Assembly: GCA_024636345.1 (NCBI GenBank)
Contig: JAGXHG010000020.1
Coordinates: 45,606-109,605, forward strand
DNA: 64,000 bases
Reading direction: 5' to 3'
Origin: Desulfobulbaceae bacterium
GTDB taxonomy: Bacteria > Desulfobacterota > Desulfobulbia > Desulfobulbales > Desulfocapsaceae
The notes beneath the pieces are model-generated. The model saw only the letters and a program-made list of their open reading frames with translations. It did no database searches and was not told where the DNA came from. This document shows, piece by piece, positions 36,262-45,451 of this stretch (position 1 is the first letter of the stretch; each line of letters opens with the position of its first letter). The position numbers were made by a program, and so were the translations under genes.

Positions 36262-36756
36262 ATGGATAGTCCTACCCAACGAATGATCAGGATCGGCAAG
36301 AGCTCCATTGGCCTGATCGGAGTCGACATTGCTTTAAACAAGGCATTGGCCGCAGAAATGCCCATTGATCAGGCAGTTGATTTTATTTTCCGGGCTGTCA
36401 AAGAGCACAACTATATCCCTCCCACCATGGTCGAGAAATACCAGGAAGCCATCGGCCGGGAATACAGTAAACTCCTGGGCATACATGACGAGAAGGAGCA
36501 GGGACTGACCATCCGCATCCTGGGAACTGGCTGTATCAGCTGTAACGGCTTGCAGACCATGGTCATCGATGCCATGGAACGGGCTGGAGTTGCCGCCGAC
36601 ATCGAACAGATCCATGATCGGGATGAGATCTGGCGCCTGGGAGTTACCACTACTCCTGCCCTGATGATTAACGGCCAGATCAAGGTCGCGGGGATCAAAC
36701 CTACCCTGGCCCAGGTGGAAGGATGGATTCGAGAGGTCTCGCCTGATAGTGACTGA
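36262..36756 (+). CDS. Thioredoxin-fold protein with CxxC motif and N-terminal extension
   Basis: The C-terminal 80 residues (IRILGTGCISCNGLQTMVIDAM, to VTTTPALMINGQIKVAG) match the small redox-active disulfide protein family, also called thioredoxin-like MTH895/TM0996, with the CISC site at about residues 92-95 and the cis-proline loop TTTPAL. The N-terminal 80 residues form a separate helical domain (GVDIALNKALAAEMPIDQAVDFIF) that I do not recognise. It probably serves in cytoplasmic thiol redox chemistry. Its last eight bases overlap the dihydrouridine synthase gene, which uses the GTG inside its 3' end, so translation is coupled. Confidence 0.82.
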   Translation: MDSPTQRMIRIGKSSIGLIGVDIALNKALAAEMPIDQAVDFIFRAVKEHNYIPPTMVEKYQEAIGREYSKLLGIHDEKEQGLTIRILGTGCISCNGLQTMVIDAMERAGVAADIEQIHDRDEIWRLGVTTTPALMINGQIKVAGIKPTLAQVEGWIREVSPDSD

Positions 36757-37720
36757 CCAGCCGTTTCTTTATCTCGCCCCCATTCGCGGAATTACCGATT
36801 GCCTCTTCCGCAACCTGTTTCAGCACCATTTTGGCGGCTTTGACCAAGCGGTTGCCCCCTTTATCAATCCGCAGCCGCACTCACCCTTCGACCCGAAGCA
36901 GCTTCGCGATCTTCAGCCTGACGAGAATAAGAGCTTGCCGGTGGTACCGCAGTTTCTCCATACTGAGATAAACGGCCTCCTCTCTCTGGCTCAGCGACTG
37001 CACGATCTGGGGTACACGCACATCAACTGGAATCTGGGTTGCCCGGCCCCCATGGTCACCCGTAAACGGCGGGGTTCCGGCCTGCTGCCCTATCCCGATG
37101 CCATTACCTCCCTCCTCGACCAGATTCTGCCGAAGCTGCCCATAGAGCTCTCCATCAAGACGCGCCTGGGCCTGAACCACAAGGATGAGCTGGCAACACT
37201 TCTGCCCCGGCTTAATGACTACCCGCTGAAAGAGATCATCATCCATACCCGTCTGGGCAAGCAACTCTACAAAGGACCAACCGACCCGGATAGTTTCGGC
37301 CATTGTCTGGAGCTGAGCCGTCATCAACTGGTCTACAACGGTGACATCACCGACACCGCCACCTTCCACAGCCTGCAAAAACAATTTCCCACGGTGCAAC
37401 GCTGGATGATCGGACGGGGAGTCCTTGCTGACCCCTTTCTGGCCAGAACGATCAAGGGCGAAAAATTCAGTGCCGAGCAACGTGCCGCCATGCTGATTGC
37501 CTTCCACCAGGGTCTTTATACGGGTTACAAAAAAAGCCTCGCTGGCCCCAGCCATCTGCTCGGCCGGATGAAACAGATATGGTTTTACCTTGCTGCTTCT
37601 TTTCCAGGACAACAAAAACTCTGGAAAAAAATAAAAAAAGCCAGTACAGAAGAACACTATCTTGCAGCGATTGACATGGCCATGAGCTCTTCTTCTATCA
37701 CAACAATTGAGATGTCATAG
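36749..37720 (+). CDS. dus: tRNA-dihydrouridine synthase family protein
   Basis: Dus enzymes are FMN-dependent and reduce uridine to dihydrouridine in tRNA. The 323-residue protein starts LYLAPIRGITDCLFRNLF, keeps the catalytic cysteine in WNLGCPAPMVTRKRRGSGLL (given by NLGCPAP and KRRGSG), and has SIKTRLG, IIIHTRLGKQLYKG and VYNGDI, with IGRGVLADPFL for phosphate binding. It is closest to the DusB/DusC group by eye. It begins at a GTG (36749) that overlaps the thioredoxin-fold gene. The C-terminal helical segment fits the tRNA-binding domain. Confidence 0.88.
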   Translation: MTDQPFLYLAPIRGITDCLFRNLFQHHFGGFDQAVAPFINPQPHSPFDPKQLRDLQPDENKSLPVVPQFLHTEINGLLSLAQRLHDLGYTHINWNLGCPAPMVTRKRRGSGLLPYPDAITSLLDQILPKLPIELSIKTRLGLNHKDELATLLPRLNDYPLKEIIIHTRLGKQLYKGPTDPDSFGHCLELSRHQLVYNGDITDTATFHSLQKQFPTVQRWMIGRGVLADPFLARTIKGEKFSAEQRAAMLIAFHQGLYTGYKKSLAGPSHLLGRMKQIWFYLAASFPGQQKLWKKIKKASTEEHYLAAIDMAMSSSSITTIEMS

Positions 37721-37740
37721 AAATAAAGCTTTCTCTTTCC

Positions 37741-37768
37741 TTGACAAGCACCTCAAAATCTCGATAAT
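37741..37768 (+). promoter_or_regulatory. Putative sigma-70 promoter for the diguanylate cyclase gene
   Basis: TTGACA at 37741-37746 is followed after 16 bases by GATAAT (37763-37768), or after 18 bases by TAATAC. It lies about 90 bases upstream of the cyclase ATG and is the best promoter match in the gap after dus. Confidence 0.5.
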
Positions 37769-37856
37769 ACTGATACAATAAACAATAAGAATCTTTGGAC
37801 TTAGTTTTTTCGAGATTTTCTAAAGAGATTACTTACCCTCCACAATCGGACATCCT

Positions 37857-39800
37857 ATGTCTCTACCTGAAATAAGTACATCTACGGACAAAAAATTCTC
37901 TCTGCTTGGCATTACCTGCTCTAGGGACACCCTCCTGGGATGTTTTTTCCAAAAATGTCTGGATACCGGTATAACCGGAAAATTGATAGGCATGTTAGTA
38001 GTCTCTCTCCTTGGCTTCGCCCTGTTGATCACTTTTAATACAGTCGCCCTGCAAAGAATAGCAGACCGAAACCATGTCATCAGAGATATAGCCATCCCTC
38101 AATACAAGATAAGTCAGTACATTTTGCGCAACATCAATGGATTCAAAATCTCGCTTATCTACACCCTCAATGCCCAGCAACTCAAAGAAGACAATCGCAA
38201 CATCCTGGCCAATGAACGACGACTGGGCGATCTAAAGACCATGATCAGCGCTCTGCAGAACGGGGGACCAGTATTGGATGTGGCTAAGGTTGCCAACAAG
38301 ACCCTTGATGTGTTCACTGTCCAGAAATCAACCGATCCTGACATGAACACCCTGGTCGCCTCTCTGGCCCAAGAATCAAGCATCCTCGATCAAGCATTTC
38401 ATGCCCTGACCGAATGCCTGATCAATCAGTGCCCTGCAGAGAAAAAAGAAACGCTGACCACGGATCTAACCGGCTCCCTAGATAAGCTATACAACTTGGT
38501 TATTACAATGGCCGTTGCCAGTAACAACCAGCATACGGATCAATTTACAAAACTGGACGACATCATCACTACCACCTCCTCCCGTTCTCTCTTTATCGGA
38601 ATCTGCATTGCCGTAATCCTGGCTGTAGCCACCCTGCTCTACATCTTACTTATCGCCACACCACTCCAGGATATCCTAAAAAAAATCACCTGGATTGCCA
38701 AAGGCGACAGTGAGCGTTGCCAGAAAATTACGGTCAAAAGTAATGACGAGGTCGGACAACTGGCCCATCAGCTCAACATCATGGTGGACAACAGCTTCAG
38801 CCTCAACACCTTTAAAGCCATCATCGAGGAGGAAGAATCTACCACGGAGGTCAACCAGCGCCTGGCCCACCTCCTGTGCGATCGCTATCATCTGGATAAA
38901 CTTTATATTTACGAAATTACCGGCACAAAAAACAATATGTCCGTGGCCTATGCCTCGAACTTTGATAATGTATGCAGCCCCGAGATTTTTGACGATTCCA
39001 ACTTCTGCCGAGCAAAGCGTACGGGGCATGATATTTCCTCCCTCGAATTTCCTGAGATCTGCAAAAAGTTCCCTCACGGAGACCGCTTTGAACATCACTG
39101 TACTCCCATGATGGCCAACGGCAAGGTGGTCGGAGTCGTTCAATTGCTCCTTGAGCGGGGAAGTTCTACAGAAGAACGAGAAAAATTTGAGTATCTGGTA
39201 AAAAGGGCCTCCCGATATATTAAGGAGGCAACACCAGTTATTGAGGCAAAACGGTTTGCTTCGGCCCTGCAGGAGACCACCCTGCGTGACCCGATGACCG
39301 ATCTTTACAACAGACGATTTCTTGAAACATACTCCGACACCCTGGTGGCCAGCACAATGCGCCGGGCAACCAAGGTTGGCATTCTGATGTGTGACATGGA
39401 TTTTTTCAAGGAAGTCAATGACACCTATGGCCATGAGACGGGAGATGTGGTCCTGATTAAAACGGCAGAAGTGCTGAAAAGTTGTGTCAGGGCATCAGAC
39501 ATGGTGATCCGTTATGGCGGGGAAGAGTTTGTGATCCTGCTTATTGATGTGAAAAACGATCAAGACATTCTGGACCTGGCCGAACGAATTCGTAGCACCA
39601 TGGAACTTACTGTCATCAATGTCCCTGACGGGACCCTGAAAAAGACCCTGAGTATTGGCGCCAGCAACTTCCCTGGAGACACAGAAGGTTTCTGGGAAGC
39701 AATTAAATTTGCCGACGTGGCCCTCTATCGGGCCAAAAACGAAGGAAGAAACAGGGTTGTCCGCTTCTCACCAGAGATGTGGGAACAAGATAAATACTAA
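37857..39800 (+). CDS. Membrane diguanylate cyclase: HAMP-GAF-GGDEF
   Basis: The 647-residue protein makes cyclic di-GMP. It has an N-terminal membrane helix (GKLIGMLVVSLLGFALLI), a periplasmic helical sensor region of about 170 residues, a second helix (SLFIGICIAVILAVATLLYILL), a HAMP linker, a GAF-like domain (about 310-470, HHCTPMMANGKVVGVVQLL), and a C-terminal GGDEF domain. The active site reads YGGEEF at about residue 553 and is intact, with the expected MTDLYNRRF and GHETGD segments. The inhibitory I-site RASD lies exactly five residues before GGEEF, so product inhibition is likely. The periplasmic part resembles a four-helix-bundle sensor; its ligand is unknown. Confidence 0.92.
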   Translation: MSLPEISTSTDKKFSLLGITCSRDTLLGCFFQKCLDTGITGKLIGMLVVSLLGFALLITFNTVALQRIADRNHVIRDIAIPQYKISQYILRNINGFKISLIYTLNAQQLKEDNRNILANERRLGDLKTMISALQNGGPVLDVAKVANKTLDVFTVQKSTDPDMNTLVASLAQESSILDQAFHALTECLINQCPAEKKETLTTDLTGSLDKLYNLVITMAVASNNQHTDQFTKLDDIITTTSSRSLFIGICIAVILAVATLLYILLIATPLQDILKKITWIAKGDSERCQKITVKSNDEVGQLAHQLNIMVDNSFSLNTFKAIIEEEESTTEVNQRLAHLLCDRYHLDKLYIYEITGTKNNMSVAYASNFDNVCSPEIFDDSNFCRAKRTGHDISSLEFPEICKKFPHGDRFEHHCTPMMANGKVVGVVQLLLERGSSTEEREKFEYLVKRASRYIKEATPVIEAKRFASALQETTLRDPMTDLYNRRFLETYSDTLVASTMRRATKVGILMCDMDFFKEVNDTYGHETGDVVLIKTAEVLKSCVRASDMVIRYGGEEFVILLIDVKNDQDILDLAERIRSTMELTVINVPDGTLKKTLSIGASNFPGDTEGFWEAIKFADVALYRAKNEGRNRVVRFSPEMWEQDKY

Positions 39801-39864
39801 TACTTTTTAGTTATTTGTAGACAAGAAGGCCTGCAAGATTCTGAAAGTCCATCACGATGACCCT

Positions 39865-39895
39865 CCGAGCGAAGTGAGAGATCTTTCATTTCGCT
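39865..39895. repeat. GAGCGAAGTGAGAGATCT-type interspersed repeat
   Basis: The stretch GAGCGAAGTGAGAGATCT followed by TTCATTTCGC resembles the short GAGCGAAGCGAAGAATCT-like repeats scattered in many bacterial genomes, which fold as a hairpin through GCGAA and TTCGC ends. It lies in the gap between the cyclase and trmFO genes. The family assignment is by memory of the motif and needs a genome search. Confidence 0.5.
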
Positions 39896-39992
39896 GACAT
39901 CCTGCCAATGTCAATCTTATTTCCCCCGCTGATCTATTTTAATTTTTGAAGAAACCGGTATAATTCTTTCATCTGCAAATGAGGTCCTTAAA

Positions 39993-41402
39993 ATGGAATG
40001 CCCTCAGGCCACTGAGATCACAGGGCAAACTATTCTCAACCTATTAACTTTTTATCCCATATTCATCATGACAAAAAATAGCCAAATACAGATCATAGGT
40101 GGTGGACTCGCAGGATGCGAGGCCGCCTGGCAGGCAGCGAATCGCGGTTGCGCCGTTCGCCTTTATGACATGAAGCCTCACAGATTCAGCCCTGCCCACA
40201 GTTCCCCTTTACTGGCCGAGATGGTCTGCAGCAATTCACTGCGCTCTGATGCCCAGAACTCTGCTGTCGGACTTTTAAAAGAAGAAATGCGCCGTCTGGA
40301 TTCGCTCATCATGCTGGTGGCAGCAGAGACAGCCGTTCCAGCCGGTAAGGCCCTGGCCGTAAACCGGGACCATTTCTCCCAAGAGATCACAAAGCATCTG
40401 GAGCACCACCCTTTGGTGGAAATTGTGCGCCAGGAACAGACCGACATTCCACCTCCTTCCGATACACCGACCATCCTGGCCACGGGACCACTCACTTCAG
40501 AATCCATGGCAGACTCTCTGGCTCAATTGACCGGACGGGAACGTCTTGCCTTTTACGATGCCATAGCCCCTATCGTCCATGCCGAATCTCTGGACATGAA
40601 CATTATCTATTTGAAATCACGCTATGATGACGGGCCAGGCGATTACCTGAACTGCCCGATGAACAAAGAAGAATATTTTGCCTTCATCACGGCCCTAAAA
40701 GAAGCGGAGACTGTCCCGTTAAAGGAGTTCGAGGAGGTCAAATACTTTGAAGGCTGCCTGCCCATCGAAGTCATGGTGGGCCGCGGCGACAACACCTTAC
40801 GTTTCGGGCCGATGAAACCGGTAGGGCTTGATAACCCGAGAACCGGCAGGTGGCCTTATGCCGTGGTCCAGTTACGCAAGGAAAACAAGCAGGGAAGTCT
40901 ATATAACCTTGTTGGTTTTCAGACCAAACTGACCTATGGGGAACAAAAACGCATTTTCCGCATGATCCCGGGAATGGCCGCGGCCGATTTTGCCCGTCTG
41001 GGATCTATTCATCGTAACACCTTTGTCTGCGCGCCTGAGCTTCTAGAGCCGACCCTGCAACTTAAATCGAGACCGGATCTGTTCCTGGCCGGACAGCTTT
41101 CAGGGGTGGAAGGTTATGTGGAATCAACTGCCATGGGCCTACTGGCGGGAGTCAATGCCAGCAGGATACTAACGGGAAAAAGTCTGGTCAGCCCGCCTCC
41201 GGAGACAGCTCTTGGGGCCCTCATCACTCATCTGACCCTTTCGGATCCAAAACATTTTCAACCCTCCAATGTCACTTTTGGTCTTTTTCCTGAGTGGGAT
41301 AAAAGCATGCCCAAGATGGGAAAACGCCAACGTGGTGATCTCAGAGCAAGCACAGCCCTGGAAGCACTGGCCAGATGGCAGCGTGAGAATGAGTTGCAAT
41401 AA
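39993..41402 (+). CDS. trmFO: Methylenetetrahydrofolate--tRNA-(uracil-5-)-methyltransferase TrmFO
   Basis: TrmFO uses FAD and methylenetetrahydrofolate to methylate U54 in the tRNA T-loop. The FAD loop [19 protein letters not shown], the family motif [24 protein letters not shown] (given by CSNSLRSD and GLLKEEM), [22 protein letters not shown] (given by [10 protein letters not shown]), [19 protein letters not shown] and the C-terminal [16 protein letters not shown] are all present. The ATG at 39993 has GAGGT seven bases upstream and gives 469 residues, but family similarity begins at the ATG at 40068, so the first 25 residues are uncertain. TrmFO occurs in Firmicutes and several deltaproteobacteria rather than enterobacteria. 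Confidence 0.95.
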   Translation: MECPQATEITGQTILNLLTFYPIFIMTKNSQIQIIGGGLAGCEAAWQAANRGCAVRLYDMKPHRFSPAHSSPLLAEMVCSNSLRSDAQNSAVGLLKEEMRRLDSLIMLVAAETAVPAGKALAVNRDHFSQEITKHLEHHPLVEIVRQEQTDIPPPSDTPTILATGPLTSESMADSLAQLTGRERLAFYDAIAPIVHAESLDMNIIYLKSRYDDGPGDYLNCPMNKEEYFAFITALKEAETVPLKEFEEVKYFEGCLPIEVMVGRGDNTLRFGPMKPVGLDNPRTGRWPYAVVQLRKENKQGSLYNLVGFQTKLTYGEQKRIFRMIPGMAAADFARLGSIHRNTFVCAPELLEPTLQLKSRPDLFLAGQLSGVEGYVESTAMGLLAGVNASRILTGKSLVSPPPETALGALITHLTLSDPKHFQPSNVTFGLFPEWDKSMPKMGKRQRGDLRASTALEALARWQRENELQ

Positions 41403-41440
41403 AAAAAAGGTCTGACAGCAAGATGCTGACAGACCTTTTT
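41401..41440 (+). terminator. Intrinsic terminator after trmFO, possibly bidirectional
   Basis: GGTCTG-A-CAGC pairs with GCTG-A-CAGACC across a five-base loop (41409-41435), followed by five T, and is preceded by eight A. It closes trmFO on the plus strand, and the A-run would supply T residues on the minus strand to close the convergent haem sensor gene. Confidence 0.85.
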
Positions 41441-41464
41441 CCCTATTTTTTTTTCAGCAGAGAA

Positions 41465-42364
41465 CTATTCCTGTTTTCGATCAGGGCAACTACGTTTTAA
41501 CAATTTATTTACACTGATCCGCATCCTATCAATGGAATTAGCCAAAATACCAATTTCATCCTTGGCATCGGAATGGACGCTGTCGCAGAGATTCTTGCCG
41601 ATACTGATATCCTTCGCCGTCTCAGAAAGACGAACAATGGGTCCCACCACCGCCTTATCAAAGAAAACCCAAATACAGACGATGGTCACCAGCAGACAAC
41701 CGATACCCAAAATAAAAATCTTCAAAGCCGACTTTTTGGCCAAATCCAGGGCCGGAGAAATGGCGACATAGATCATGGAGGCGCCCACCGTATCATCGAG
41801 TTGCCAATTATAGCCATGATCTGCACCATATATATCCAACTGATCTTTCGGGGCGTTGGCAGGGTCGCCATGGCAGTTGAGACAAAACTCTTTATCGATC
41901 TTCACGGGCTTGGCTGCATAGAAAAACTGTTCACCACCCTTCGTGACAATTCCCTCCTGCTCCTTGGAACTCGGATTACTTGCAAAATATTGAATAATTT
42001 TCAACTCATCGGCATCCGCTTTATTATCCGGCCAGAGAGGATCAATGGTTGCCTGTTTGAATTTATATCCCTTCTGGGTTTCTGCAAAAATATCATATTC
42101 CATACGCGTCACCACAAACCGCGACATCAGTTCAGGAATAAATTTATCCTTATCGGTCATCATTTCTTCTTTAATCAGCGGATACTGATATTTAGAAAAA
42201 AATTTCTCACTGGCCCCGATATAATTAAAAAGCATATCCCCTTTACTCTTGGCATCAGCCAGGGCGTTCTGACGACTGAGCATATAGCTGGTATAGCCAA
42301 TAGCAATCGTCGCCAACAAACTCAACACACTGATAATGGTAATAAATTTTGCACGAATTCCCAT
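41465..42364 (-). CDS. Membrane haem-binding sensor-like protein (DUF3365-type domain plus HAMP)
   Basis: About 299 residues: an N-terminal membrane helix (FITIISVLSLLATIAIGYTSYML), a periplasmic domain of roughly 180 residues that matches the DUF3365 (Tll0287-like) pattern including a covalent haem site FCLNCHGDPANAP, a second membrane helix (IFILGIGCLLVTIVCIWVFF) and a HAMP linker. No kinase, cyclase or methyl-accepting output domain follows, so it probably signals through a partner or acts as a redox protein. The ATG at 42364 has GGAGGAAGAA upstream; the longer frame to 42418 would add 18 residues before a typical N-terminus. It diverges from the porin gene. Confidence 0.82.
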   Translation of the reverse strand: MGIRAKFITIISVLSLLATIAIGYTSYMLSRQNALADAKSKGDMLFNYIGASEKFFSKYQYPLIKEEMMTDKDKFIPELMSRFVVTRMEYDIFAETQKGYKFKQATIDPLWPDNKADADELKIIQYFASNPSSKEQEGIVTKGGEQFFYAAKPVKIDKEFCLNCHGDPANAPKDQLDIYGADHGYNWQLDDTVGASMIYVAISPALDLAKKSALKIFILGIGCLLVTIVCIWVFFDKAVVGPIVRLSETAKDISIGKNLCDSVHSDAKDEIGILANSIDRMRISVNKLLKRSCPDRKQE

Positions 42365-42577
42365 TTCTTCCTCCAATGAAGCATCATTAATAAGACTGCA
42401 ATCAGAACAGTCATTCATCTTTTGGCCTTACAGCCTTCTGATATCACTCATCAACATAGCACGACTCCAGACGAAATGGAAATCGGAAAATTATATAATA
42501 CACAATATTTAGTTCCATACTGATAACAAGAAGAATCTTTACTAGCTGATTACACAAGACTTTATTGTTGATTCTTC

Positions 42578-42604
42578 TTGACAAATCCATCGCAGCTCTA
42601 TAGA
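42578..42604 (+). promoter_or_regulatory. Putative promoter of the porin gene
   Basis: TTGACA (42578-42583) is followed after 15 bases by TATAGA (42599-42604), about 90 bases upstream of the porin ATG. The spacer is short and the -10 box imperfect, so this is a weak call. Confidence 0.35.
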
Positions 42605-42646
42605 AATCATAGAGGAAGAGAGAAAAATGTTTTTTTTCAATAAAAA

Positions 42647-42674
42647 AGAAAGCCTGTTCAATAACAGGCTTTCT
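42647..42674. other. Strong 12-bp hairpin in the 5' leader of the porin gene
   Basis: AGAAAGCCTGTT (42647-42658) and AACAGGCTTTCT (42663-42674) form a perfect 12-bp stem with a four-base loop, 20 bases before the porin ATG. On the minus strand it is followed by six T, so it would terminate transcription leaving the porin region leftwards. On the plus strand there is no T-run, and it would sit close to the porin ribosome site. Confidence 0.75.
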
Positions 42675-42694
42675 CAACATGTGAAGGGGCGTTC

Positions 42695-44419
42695 ATGATA
42701 AAACGTTACGGACTTGCAAGTTTAGCTACACTACTTTTATCGTTCCAGGGCCTGCCAGGAGATGCCGTTGCCGGCGGACCTGTTGCCAGCCAGGAGCTTG
42801 TACAGGAAATCGAGATGCTGAAATCCATTGTCATGGATCTCAATGAGCGCTTGGCAACTGCTGAAGAAACGCTGCAGCTATCACTGGAACAGCAAAACAA
42901 ACAAGGTGGTCATGGGCAAGAACTGCAGGACGAACTGGACGACCTTGACAAACGGGTATCAAGCACGGAAGAACATAGCACCCTGGATAAACTGAACCTT
43001 AGTGCCGATCTGGAGACAAGACTGAACTCCCTGCATATGGATGCCAAAGGCATGCCGCTGTCGTTGCAGAACGGTATCATGAGCATGGCCAATGGTACTC
43101 CTTTCACCAAGGCTGCCTTGGCCGCTTTCGGCCCTCTGCCCCCACCGGAAGATCAGAATATCGACAATAACACCATCTTTGACACTCGGATCCGCGTTGA
43201 CATGAAGGCCCGCCCTGCCGACTCCCTTTCCTTTGTGGGACGCCTTTCCGCTAACAAAGTCTTTGGCGATTCCTCCGGGGTCAAATGGTATAATGGCGGC
43301 CCAAATGCCGTTACCATGGATGGCAACGTGCACTCCACAGGCAGTGATTCAGCTATTCGCCTGGAACGTGCTTTTTTTACCTATTTTGACGATATCAATG
43401 GAATCCCCTATCATTTCTCCGTCGGTCGCCGGCCCGCACTTGATGGAGCACCCTCGGAATTCAGCAATGCCAGTACCGTCGGCGGCTCTCCCATGGCTCA
43501 CGGCATCAACTGGCAATTTGACGGGGCATCCCTGGGATTCAATCTGGCTGAGACAACTGGTATAGAAGGATCCGCCTTCAAAATTTGCTGGGGTAATGGG
43601 TTTGAATCCGGTGCAGGATCAGGAAACTCCTACTCTTTCTCATCTTCCTCGGACGTCAATGACATGCAATTTGCCGGCTGGATCGCCAATCTTTACGAAG
43701 ATGACAAGACAAAAGTCATCAACATGTATGCCCACGCCTTTGATGTCACAGACGGCTTTACCGGACTTGTGGTTACGCCCTTTACCATGTCTGGTATGGA
43801 TATAAATGGAGATGGCCGTTATGACAGCTACAGCATGACGACAAACACCGGCGGCTATATCAGCCGGACGGAGCCTACCGCCAACATCGGCGACATTGAT
43901 ATCGTAACGCTCCTCGGTCAATCTGAATATAAGGACATAGGCTTCTTTGCCGACATGGCCCTAAGCCATACCCGCCCATCAGGGATATCGATGAGCCCCA
44001 TGATGCAATTTTTCGGAACAGACGGACTGCTCAACAGCAATGGCGAACAGTTTGACCGAACCGGTTACTCCGTGTGGGCAGGCTTGAAAGCTCCGGTCTC
44101 CTGGACTGAAGGAACCATCGGCTTCGAATATAACTGGGGTTCCCAATACTGGTTAGGCTTTACTGGTGGCGAGGACAACATTGCCGGCAGTAAACTGGCC
44201 ACCCGCGGCAGCGTGTATGAAATCTTCTACAACCAGCCTTTTGTTGACAACAAGCTCGTACTCTCAGTGGGTGCCCAGTATTATGATTATGAATACTCAG
44301 GTAGCGGCAGCCCAATGGGTGATCCGGTTAAGATATCAGAGCTAACATCTTTGGACTCCTTTTTGCCGGTGGTAGATACCATGTGGAACTATTATGTCAA
44401 TCTGGCATATCGCTGGTAG
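42695..44419 (+). CDS. Outer membrane beta-barrel porin, DUF3373-like
   Basis: The 574-residue exported protein has a signal peptide (YGLASLATLLLSFQGLPGDAVAGG), a coiled-coil stalk (QEIEMLKSIVMDLNERLATAEE, reported by LVQEIEMLK), then a long barrel region of alternating aromatic strands with Gly/Ser/Asp turns, ending in an aromatic (WNYYVNLAYRW), the typical outer membrane insertion signal. The layout and motifs such as SVGRRPALDGAPSEF match DUF3373 porins found in Geobacter-type and Desulfobulbus-type bacteria. Transported substrate is unknown. The gene diverges from the haem sensor gene and is followed by an excellent terminator; a dihaem cytochrome is convergent with it. Confidence 0.86.
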   Translation: MIKRYGLASLATLLLSFQGLPGDAVAGGPVASQELVQEIEMLKSIVMDLNERLATAEETLQLSLEQQNKQGGHGQELQDELDDLDKRVSSTEEHSTLDKLNLSADLETRLNSLHMDAKGMPLSLQNGIMSMANGTPFTKAALAAFGPLPPPEDQNIDNNTIFDTRIRVDMKARPADSLSFVGRLSANKVFGDSSGVKWYNGGPNAVTMDGNVHSTGSDSAIRLERAFFTYFDDINGIPYHFSVGRRPALDGAPSEFSNASTVGGSPMAHGINWQFDGASLGFNLAETTGIEGSAFKICWGNGFESGAGSGNSYSFSSSSDVNDMQFAGWIANLYEDDKTKVINMYAHAFDVTDGFTGLVVTPFTMSGMDINGDGRYDSYSMTTNTGGYISRTEPTANIGDIDIVTLLGQSEYKDIGFFADMALSHTRPSGISMSPMMQFFGTDGLLNSNGEQFDRTGYSVWAGLKAPVSWTEGTIGFEYNWGSQYWLGFTGGEDNIAGSKLATRGSVYEIFYNQPFVDNKLVLSVGAQYYDYEYSGSGSPMGDPVKISELTSLDSFLPVVDTMWNYYVNLAYRW

Positions 44420-44456
44420 CAAAACGATAGTATCGCTCATATAAAAAAGTAGCACC

Positions 44457-44505
44457 AAAGCGAAAGGCCTTTTTACCAAACCGGTAAAAAGGCCTTTCGC
44501 TTTTT
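44457..44505 (+). terminator. Strong intrinsic terminator after the porin gene
   Basis: AAAGCG-AAAGGCC-TTTTTACC (44457-44477) pairs perfectly with its complement at 44483-44503 across five bases and runs into TTTTT. The 21-bp stem is one of the longest in the window, and the A-run side gives it possible activity for the convergent cytochrome gene as well. Confidence 0.93.
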
Positions 44506-44599
44506 GCATTGTTCATCCCAACCAGCCTACCATTTTCCCAAGGAATCCTGGAAACTCATAACACCGATTCAAAAAAAAAAACTAACTTCTGACTCCCCG

Positions 44600-45280
44600 C
44601 TACTCACATGTCTTAGGTTTTGATGCATCCAGTGCGTACAGCAGGACAAACTGATGCAGATCTTCCATCTGACCCAGAGTAAACCCATAGGTATCAAACT
44701 TGGGCATATCTCTTTTTAATTTTTTAAAATCATTGGCGAAATAACGCTCCCATGCAGCCTTTGTCCGATCAGCAGGACTGATAATCGGTGCATTATTTTT
44801 TTTATGGCAGGTCAGACACCTTCGAAAAACATAGCGCCCCTTCCTGCCATCACCTGCGGAAGCGTTAAATTGGCCAGCCCCCTCCATCTTCTCGTCATCA
44901 GCCAGTACTTTTTTAGGCTTTGCTCCAATGGTTTTAAGCGCAGTGGTCTCAGGAGCGTTTTCTTCCTCTCTTTTCATGGAATCTTCAACCAGATAACGAT
45001 GAATATTTTCCAACTGACGTTCATTGATCCCAATTGCTGAAAAATTATGGTCCATATCCCGTAACTTCTTATACCTATCGACAAAAAAAGATTCCCACTC
45101 CACAGTACTTTTTTCTTCAGGCGCAAGACTGCTCAACCCTTTTTCCTTATGACAGGAGCGACATGTCTGGATGGCATATTTACCCCAAAGCGCATTCCCT
45201 CCTTTTTCATCAAAGGCCTGCGCATGATGAGCGCTTAGCAGGAGCAAGCCAGCCACAATACCAGTAGTTATTCGTCGCAT
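44600..45280 (-). CDS. Periplasmic dihaem c-type cytochrome
   Basis: The 226-residue protein has a signal peptide (ITTGIVAGLLLLSAHHAQA) and two CxxCH haem sites, CRSCHKEKG near residue 40 and CLTCHKKNN near 155, in two similar halves of about 100 residues. Each half contains AxWExFFxxxxKKL-like segments (VEWESFFVDRYKKL, AAWERYFANDFKKL), which shows an internal duplication of a monohaem domain. It probably shuttles electrons in the periplasm; the partners are unknown, but the nearby porin and haem sensor suggest a local redox system. A C-terminal cysteine (KPKTCE) is unusual. Confidence 0.88.
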   Translation of the reverse strand: MRRITTGIVAGLLLLSAHHAQAFDEKGGNALWGKYAIQTCRSCHKEKGLSSLAPEEKSTVEWESFFVDRYKKLRDMDHNFSAIGINERQLENIHRYLVEDSMKREEENAPETTALKTIGAKPKKVLADDEKMEGAGQFNASAGDGRKGRYVFRRCLTCHKKNNAPIISPADRTKAAWERYFANDFKKLKRDMPKFDTYGFTLGQMEDLHQFVLLYALDASKPKTCE

Positions 45281-45319
45281 TCTTCATTCCTCTACTCTTT
45301 TCTTTATTTCCTCCACCAA

Positions 45320-45348
45320 CTCAATGTTCAACCACAACAGACATTGAG
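45320..45348. repeat. 8-bp inverted repeat upstream of the cytochrome gene
   Basis: CTCAATGT (45320-45327) and ACATTGAG (45341-45348) are perfectly complementary, centred about 55 bases upstream of the cytochrome start. It could be a regulator site for that gene or a 3' hairpin of the neighbouring primase/helicase-like gene. Confidence 0.4.
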
Positions 45349-45451
45349 AAGACAGCCCACAACACATTTTTTACTATATCGCTTCATAAAAAGGAATACA
45401 ATGATCTTTGGCCACTCTCGTCACCGAACCATAATATTATTCCCTATTCCT

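Noticed and set aside
41465..42364. The haem sensor as a full histidine kinase or chemoreceptor
   Set aside because: The chain ends shortly after the HAMP linker, with no H-box, ATPase or methyl-accepting domain.
42444..42680. A minus-strand open frame upstream of the porin gene
   Set aside because: It runs through the porin promoter and hairpin and has no ribosome site; treated as noncoding.
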